NCBI GenBank assembly: GCA_003427395.1
Contig: BFEA01000196.1
Location: 1,729,982 to 1,763,290, forward strand
Length of the DNA stretch: 33,309 nt
From: Chara braunii
Lineage: Eukaryota; Streptophyta; Charophyceae; Charales; Characeae
Direction: 5' to 3'
The position numbers were made by a program, and so were the translations under genes. Every line of letters begins with the position of its first letter. The first letter of the stretch is position 1. This document shows, piece after piece, positions 30,210 to 33,309 of this stretch. The notes under the pieces were generated by a model. It did not search any database. It was not told the DNA's origin and was given only the letters and a program-made list of their open reading frames with translations.

Positions 30210-30591
30210 CTACCTCTTAAGCGCGAGCGGCCCGCAGGGGGAGGTTGTGTCCGCTGCGCGCCGGAATCGGGCCGAAGTTTTGATTCGGGCCAGCGGATGA
30301 AGGCGATCGAGGGAGGGGTTGTGTGCAGAGCGGCGCGCGCACCGAATTGTTCACAGCACGCCAAAACACGAGTGAGCGCACGCATCGGGCTGGGCGGCGG
30401 CGGGCGTTGATGCGAGGGAAAATCTCGAAGCGCGCACCGTCGGATAGCCGTCCCCCCCTTTTATTTAATTAATTTCTAGTTCTTTTTTTTTTCTTCTTTT
30501 TTAATTCATTTCTTTTTGGTTTTTTTTTTGTTTCCTTTTTCCGTCGTCGGTTGGTTCCCTTTTTATTTTCTTTCTTATTCCATTACAATCT
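30207..30591. other. GC-rich then T-rich spacer
   Basis: 30207-30460 is rich in GCGCGC and CGGC; 30460-30591 is T-rich. No gene recognised. Confidence 0.4.
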
Positions 30592-30669
30592 TTTGTCGTG
30601 TTCCCGCCTTTTCCGTCGCATTTCTTTGATTTTGTCGTGTTCCCGCCTTTTCTGTCGCATTTCTCTGAT
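30592..30669. repeat. 39-bp tandem duplication
   Basis: Two units of TTTGTCGTGTTCCCGCCTTT followed by GTCGCATTTC, with few differences. Confidence 0.88.
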
Positions 30670-30759
30670 TTTGCTTTTCTTTTCCGTATTCGTCTGTTGT
30701 GTTGCCCCTTCCTTTGAGTTGGTGACGACAAAAGCAAGGAGGCCCGGCCGGCGCCCATC

Positions 30760-30761
<2 letters not shown>

Positions 30762-30791
<30 letters not shown>
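30762..30791. repeat. (CA)n microsatellite
   Basis: CCCACC runs into CA units, followed by ATTAGT/ATATAC repeats to about 30835. Confidence 0.95.
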
Positions 30792-30844
30792 TGTTAGTAT
30801 TAGTATATATACATATATTAGTATTAGTATATACAGTATTTGAA

Positions 30845-30930
30845 GTTCGTGCACAATGGTTGGGTTGGGATTTGAACCCACGCATAGATTTTGAAATACC
30901 CGATTCCCTGATGCTATAACCACTATGGTG
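30845..30930 (-). repeat. tRNA-like SINE fragment
   Basis: The minus strand reads CCACCATAGTGGTTATAGC (A-box-like) and, about 45 bases on, GCGTGGGTTCAAATCCCA (good B box), then CCAACCATTG. The arms do not fold into a proper tRNA. The same B-box segment recurs at about 33123-33165. Confidence 0.6.
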
Positions 30931-31925
30931 GATTGGGTCCCTGTCTGTTTTTGGGCACTGCTGTCTTTTGAAGTGTATCCGTCGTTAGGCTGTTGGCACG
31001 TCAGGATGTGGCTGTGTGTCCGAACCCTAACGTCGCGCAGGCGGGTTCGGGCCAAGCATTTTCAAGCGTGAAGTTTGACGATGTTTCACGCTCAGAAAAA
31101 TTGGCAAAACAATCTGAAAATTTGATATCCTGTAGATCAGGCAGTGATCTTTCCAGAAAAATATCAGATTTTCTTTTTTTTTTTAAATTAACGGTGAAAA
31201 AAATGCCGCGCTGCTTTGTCACATTTTCTATTTTTGCTTTTCTACCACGTATGGGCCAATGGGAAAAGAAACCCAAGTTTAGCGATTTTTTGCAATCAAA
31301 AGAATGACCCAAAAACTCTGAAACTTTGAGGGTCTATAGACTTGGTCGTGGTGTTTAAGGAAAAAATATTTAAAAAAAAAATTAAAATCAGTTCAACCAT
31401 GAAATAAATCGCGGGGGTAATTCAATGTAAATTTTAAATTTTCCCACTTTGCCAGCTCCCCCCACTGTACTACCGGTAGCCCTCATGGACCTGTGGTCCT
31501 GTGCTACCGGTTCCCCCTAATTTTTTTAATCCTACCCCTTAAACCACCAGTACTTGGCCCATACATCGGCCTCGGGCCCTTAGCGTTAACGCTACGCGTT
31601 TTTCGGGGTTCGGAAGAGGGTCGGTAGTGCAACGAGGGAGCAAGGTGGCTGGCCTAAGGAGAACAGGCAACTGGGCTGCTATGTGTCCTGTTGGTTTTCC
31701 GTGGCATGTGGAAACGTATGCACGGACGCTGAGAGCAAATGGCATGAAAAAGGAAGAATAAAAATATGCCATAACGTAAAAAAAAAGAAAAATAAAAAAA
31801 AGAAAAGTAACGTTGGAAGGGCGTTTTCAGGATAGAAGTTTGAAATAAATTAGGCCGCATTGATGACCTAGGTGAATCTGCCCAGTGATGTTCTGAGTGT
31901 TTTCCCTTTTTTTTTCTTTTCTTTT
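30931..31925. other. Spacer, no gene seen
   Basis: Contains A and T runs and a short inverted pair, CTACCGGTAGC/GTGCTACCGG, at 31469-31510. The open frames are short and of unlikely composition. Confidence 0.4.
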
Positions 31926-32500
31926 TTTTTTCTTTTCTAGGAAGCAAGGAATCGGGTATCTGATGTGACTCCCTGTTTCTTACGGGCAGCATACCACCAG
32001 AGGAAGGTTTGGGCCAATCCACGACATGCACTTGCCAGAATGTATCTTCCCTTTATGGTGCCCTATAGCGCATGAATCTGAAGGCCATCACGTTGTGTGT
32101 GAACTTTTCCCATTAGTGTTTTTTCTTTTCTTATAACTATAAAAAAAACGAATCTCGGTTATATCTGTCGCAGTTCCCCGTGAGAAACGAGAGCATTATA
32201 ACTGTCTGCCACCACATGAACGTTTGGAGCACTCAAGGACAAGCAGTTGCCAGAATGTATTTTCCCGCAATTGTGGCCTATGGCGCATGAATCTGATGGC
32301 AATCACATAGTTTGTCATTTTTTTCCTTTTTTTTTTTTTTTTTTTTTTTACAAGCAAGAAAAAAGAGAAGAAGCTCAGCTGTATCTGATGCGACTCCCCG
32401 TGAGAAGCTGGGAGCATTCAACTGCCTGCCACAAAACAAAAGTCACCCAGTTTCTCACGGTTGCTCTTTCCAGAATGTATCTGCCTGCACTTCTCGCAAG
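31926..32500. repeat. Three-copy tandem repeat, period about 215-220 bp
   Basis: CCAGAATGTAT occurs at 32035, 32250 and 32470, each preceded by TATCTGATGYGACTCCC-like sequence. In the first two units it is followed by GGCGCATGAATCTGAWGGC-like sequence. Units are joined by T- or A-rich runs that vary in length. Confidence 0.8.
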
Positions 32501-33010
32501 ACTTGGAGTGGTAAACGAGTGAAAACAAGGGAGCCCACTATCGTTTCATTCCATCTGCTGGCAACAGGTCCAGCAAAAAGGGCGGTACCGGTGCCAGCCA
32601 CCACATGCTTCAAATCGGGTGCTGCCCCCTCCAGGCTCGGCGAAAATCGACGCGCAGGGCATATTCAGGCTCGACTTCAATAGTTGGGCCAAGTACTGGT
32701 GGTTTAAGCCATTGGCCGCGGGGGGAGGTTGATGGTCTCGTAGCAGCCACATCCGTGCTCAAGCCTCCAACGAGGGAACATGCGGGAGTTGCACCCACCA
32801 GCAGGTGCGATACCTGCTACAGCAGGTGGGCAATACCGGCCAGGGGTCAGCCGGTAGCATCAGGACCGAGCTTCTTTGATGAGCCAGTCACTGTGCCTCC
32901 CCTCCGGTTCCCTCCCCCTATGAACATCAGCAGTCTCTGCTCAATGCCACTCGGGGAGAGCAACGACATATCTCTAGGTGGCGGGCGCCAAGCTTGCCCA
33001 GGAAGGTACA
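32501..33010. other. Spacer, possible SINE body
   Basis: No gene supported. AGCAGGT and ACCTGCT repeats occur at about 32801-32827. On the minus strand the right part follows the tRNA-like head at 33018-33088, so it may be the body of that SINE. Confidence 0.35.
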
Positions 33011-33017
33011 TGAGGCC

Positions 33018-33088
33018 AATGGGGATTGAACCCGAAACCTCCTGAATGCCACTTGCGTGCCTTACCAACTGAGCTAGGCCGCTGGATG
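33018..33088 (-). repeat. tRNA-derived SINE head or tRNA pseudogene
   Basis: The minus strand has a perfect A-box-like GCCTAGCTCAGTTGGTAAGG and, downstream, CGGGTTCAATCCCC (B box). The acceptor arm can pair only about four bases and the T stem three. There is no convincing anticodon stem, so it is not a working tRNA gene. Confidence 0.7.
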
Positions 33089-33122
33089 CGGTTTTTTTTT
33101 GTTTTTTTTTTGAAACTTTTTT

Positions 33123-33165
33123 TTCAATGGTTGTTGTTGGGGTTTGAACCCACGCACAAATTTGA
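33123..33165 (-). repeat. Second tRNA-like SINE fragment with A-rich tail
   Basis: On the minus strand, ATTTGTGCGTGGGTTCAAAC and CCCAACAACAACCATTG are followed by a run of A. They match the B-box segment at 30845-30900. Confidence 0.55.
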
Positions 33166-33309
33166 AATATGCAACCGCCCGCCCACTCACATCCACCGAC
33201 CCAGCCCGACCGCCAGCCGTCCGCATGCCCGCCACCCACCTACCCATCCACGGCCACCAGTCACCCACCCACCTACGCACACCACCCACCCATCCACCCA
33301 CCCGCTCAC
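33166..33309. repeat. C-rich CCACCCA/CCGCCCA minisatellite
   Basis: Irregular CCACCCA, CCCACC and CCGCC units run to the end of the window. Confidence 0.85.

Noticed and set aside
32605-33045. 146-codon plus-strand frame
   Set aside because: It overlaps the tRNA-like SINE head and body and has no recognisable domain.
33018-33088. Functional tRNA gene
   Set aside because: The A and B boxes are good, but the acceptor, anticodon and T stems do not pair properly.

Overview
The window looks like nuclear DNA from a large, repeat-rich eukaryotic genome. I see no ordinary host gene, no rRNA, no CRISPR array and no bacterial-style operon. It holds long GT, CT, AT and A runs, satellites, MITE-like elements and two large retroelements. 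The retrotransposon primer-binding site resembles the plant-type initiator-tRNA-Met site, and a Penelope-like element with an N-terminal GIY-YIG domain fits what is known from the green lineage. A plant or streptophyte alga is my best guess; the sequence does not prove it.

Layout: 1-1198 is flank with a GT microsatellite. Positions 1203-19752 form one degenerate Ty3/gypsy-type LTR retrotransposon lying on the minus strand. Its ends are TGTGA/TCACA, a 4-bp duplication GTAC flanks it, and its LTRs are about 2.4 kb. Reading leftwards from the 5' LTR (17360-19752) come a PBS, a gag zinc-knuckle remnant, protease, linker, RT, RNase H with a tandemly duplicated tail, a PHD-like finger and integrase. 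About 7 kb of accessory sequence follows (satellites and two unrecognised ORF blocks), then the 3' LTR (1203-4984). The 3' LTR carries a 1,395-bp Mutator-like insertion that the 5' LTR lacks, so the 5' LTR serves as the empty site.

Positions 19757-23415 hold short tandem repeats, a 425-bp TA-flanked MITE rich in ACTCTCGA palindromes, and a palindrome-rich element broken by a 225-N assembly gap.

Positions 23416-28923 are the most interesting part: a nearly complete Penelope-like retroelement. It has 305-bp direct terminal repeats (pLTRs), each carrying a hammerhead ribozyme motif. It has a gag-like ORF1 (CCHC knuckle, coiled coil, SAP-like segment) and a 967-codon ORF2 with the domain order GIY-YIG endonuclease then reverse transcriptase, the reverse of canonical Penelope. 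ORF2 is open apart from one TGA and one TAG. Each ribozyme copy has a different single lesion.

Positions 28924-33309 contain a hAT-like MITE, AT and CA microsatellites, tRNA-like (SINE-like) fragments, a three-copy 215-220-bp tandem repeat and a C-rich minisatellite. The two retroelements supply all the recognisable coding capacity, and neither looks fully intact.
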